From Kiritimatiellia bacterium (GTDB lineage Bacteria; Verrucomicrobiota; Kiritimatiellia; RFP12; UBA1067), in assembly GCA_017514235.1 (NCBI GenBank), contig JAFWKK010000057.1, positions 1 to 64,000 on the forward strand: DNA of 64,000 nt. The letters are read 5' to 3'. Below the pieces are notes generated by a model, which saw only the letters and a program-made list of their open reading frames with translations, did not search any database and was not told the origin of the DNA. The translations under genes were made by a program, and so were the position numbers. Shown one piece after another: positions 63,404 through 64,000 of this stretch; position 1 is the stretch's first letter; each line of letters starts with the position of its first letter.

Positions 63404-64000
63404 AAAAAACTATTGCCTTTGTTGCGATTGTACTGTGCTTCGGACTGACGTCCGAGGCCGCCGATATAGACCGCTCGCTCATGAGCGACGCCTACTGGGC
63501 GATCTGGAACGATGCGGAGCAAGCGCGCATCGACGCCGACATCGAGAGGAACCGAAAGGCCGACGGCGTGTTTGAGGTCGATGCGCCAGACGGTGAGGCG
63601 GTGCGCGTTGAGCAGCTGACGCACGATTTCCGTTTCGGTGCGCACATCTTCAACTTCAACCAGCTCGGCTCGAAGAAGTGCAACTACGCGTACAAGGCGA
63701 GCTACGGCGCGGGCGGGCTCTTCAACCAGGCGACGGTGTCGTTCTACTGGATCGACCACGAGCCTACGCCGGGCGCGTTCAGGTTCGGCGGCGACTATTC
63801 CGACACCGAGCGTTACTGGAACTCGCTCTCGCGCGAAGAGGCCATGCGCGAACGCTACTGGCGGCGTCCCGCGCCAGGGCCCGTGATCGACTTCCTCAAG
63901 GCGAAGGACGTCGCCATCCACGGCCACATCCTCATCTGGGGCAACGCCAAGCCGTACTGGATCTACGACTGGTACTGCCCCGAAAGCGAGAAGCGCGTCA
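63400..64000 (+). CDS. GH10 xylanase-like enzyme, 5' part only
   Basis: The frame runs off the right edge after 200 residues. A signal peptide (KKTIAFVAIVLCFGLTSEA) precedes the same N-terminal segment as the GH10 at 53046: DRSLMSDAYWAIWND, then RFGAHIFNFNQLG and WRRPAPGPVIDFLKAKDVAIHGHILIWG. The catalytic glutamates lie beyond the window. It starts with an ATGA overlap on the SDR gene. As a second copy of the divergent GH10 type it may handle a related xylan-like substrate. Confidence 0.87.
   Translation, partial: MKKTIAFVAIVLCFGLTSEAADIDRSLMSDAYWAIWNDAEQARIDADIERNRKADGVFEVDAPDGEAVRVEQLTHDFRFGAHIFNFNQLGSKKCNYAYKASYGAGGLFNQATVSFYWIDHEPTPGAFRFGGDYSDTERYWNSLSREEAMRERYWRRPAPGPVIDFLKAKDVAIHGHILIWGNAKPYWIYDWYCPESEKRV

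Overview
The window looks like a piece of a GC-rich, Gram-negative, polysaccharide-degrading gut or rumen bacterium of the PVC group, most likely Kiritimatiellota or a Lentisphaerae relative. This is an inference from gene content: dense glycoside hydrolases without SusC/SusD pairs, seven twin-arginine (Tat) secreted enzymes, right-handed beta-helix proteins with choice-of-anchor-like ends, autotransporter-associated strand repeats and DUF4838-type proteins. No rRNA or tRNA gene was seen, so the assignment is not proven.

Layout. (1) 1-11436, plus strand: the 3' end of a GH109-like protein, GH30, an IolB-type isomerase, GH2, a beta-helix surface protein, then a Tat metallophosphoesterase, a glycerophosphodiesterase and a Tat FAD oxidoreductase. 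(2) 11459-19075, minus strand: an AraC/XylR-like regulator followed by two tandemly duplicated SGNH esterases, the second enlarged by four copies of a ~200-residue module. (3) 19202-25596, plus: GH109-like, GH2, a secreted class I amidotransferase-like protein, a deacetylase-like Tat protein and a GntR/LacI-type regulator. (4) 25602-27149: a decayed patch holding a DUF4143 ATPase remnant, a long palindrome, a RelB/PIN toxin-antitoxin pair and a 43-bp direct repeat on both sides of the pair. (5) 27150-34313: an alpha-barrel-like protein, a beta-helix surface protein and a DUF4838 protein, then a broken glycerophosphodiesterase and a small secreted fragment. (6) 34585-47430: an AraR-like GntR regulator, an inserted ATPase, and a GH39-like / pectate-lyase-fold / LamG protein / GH78 operon followed by GH92. 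(7) 47652-58924: an AraC regulator, then a sialic-acid-type catabolic set (lyase, 2-epimerase, sodium symporter) running with 4- to 10-base overlaps into an esterase and a GH10 xylanase, then a 1421-residue strand-repeat protein. (8) 58944-64000: PHP-like and GH20-like Tat proteins, a secreted DapA-like protein, an SDR and a second GH10 cut by the window edge.

Two observations stand out. First, five otherwise unrelated large secreted proteins (beta-helix, LamG, strand-repeat and SGNH-modular types) all end exactly with the same seven-residue pattern, G-x-x-hydrophobic-x-[FI]-[RH]-stop, while none of the enzymes do. It fits the G-x-x-Hy-x-Hy core of the outer-membrane beta-signal and may be an undescribed surface-sorting tag. 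Second, the 16-bp palindrome AGCSGTACATACGGCT occurs three times with almost identical spacing (46.5-47.5 bp from its centre to a -10 box) ahead of the AraR-like regulator, the GH39-like operon and GH92. This defines a small candidate regulon with its regulator.
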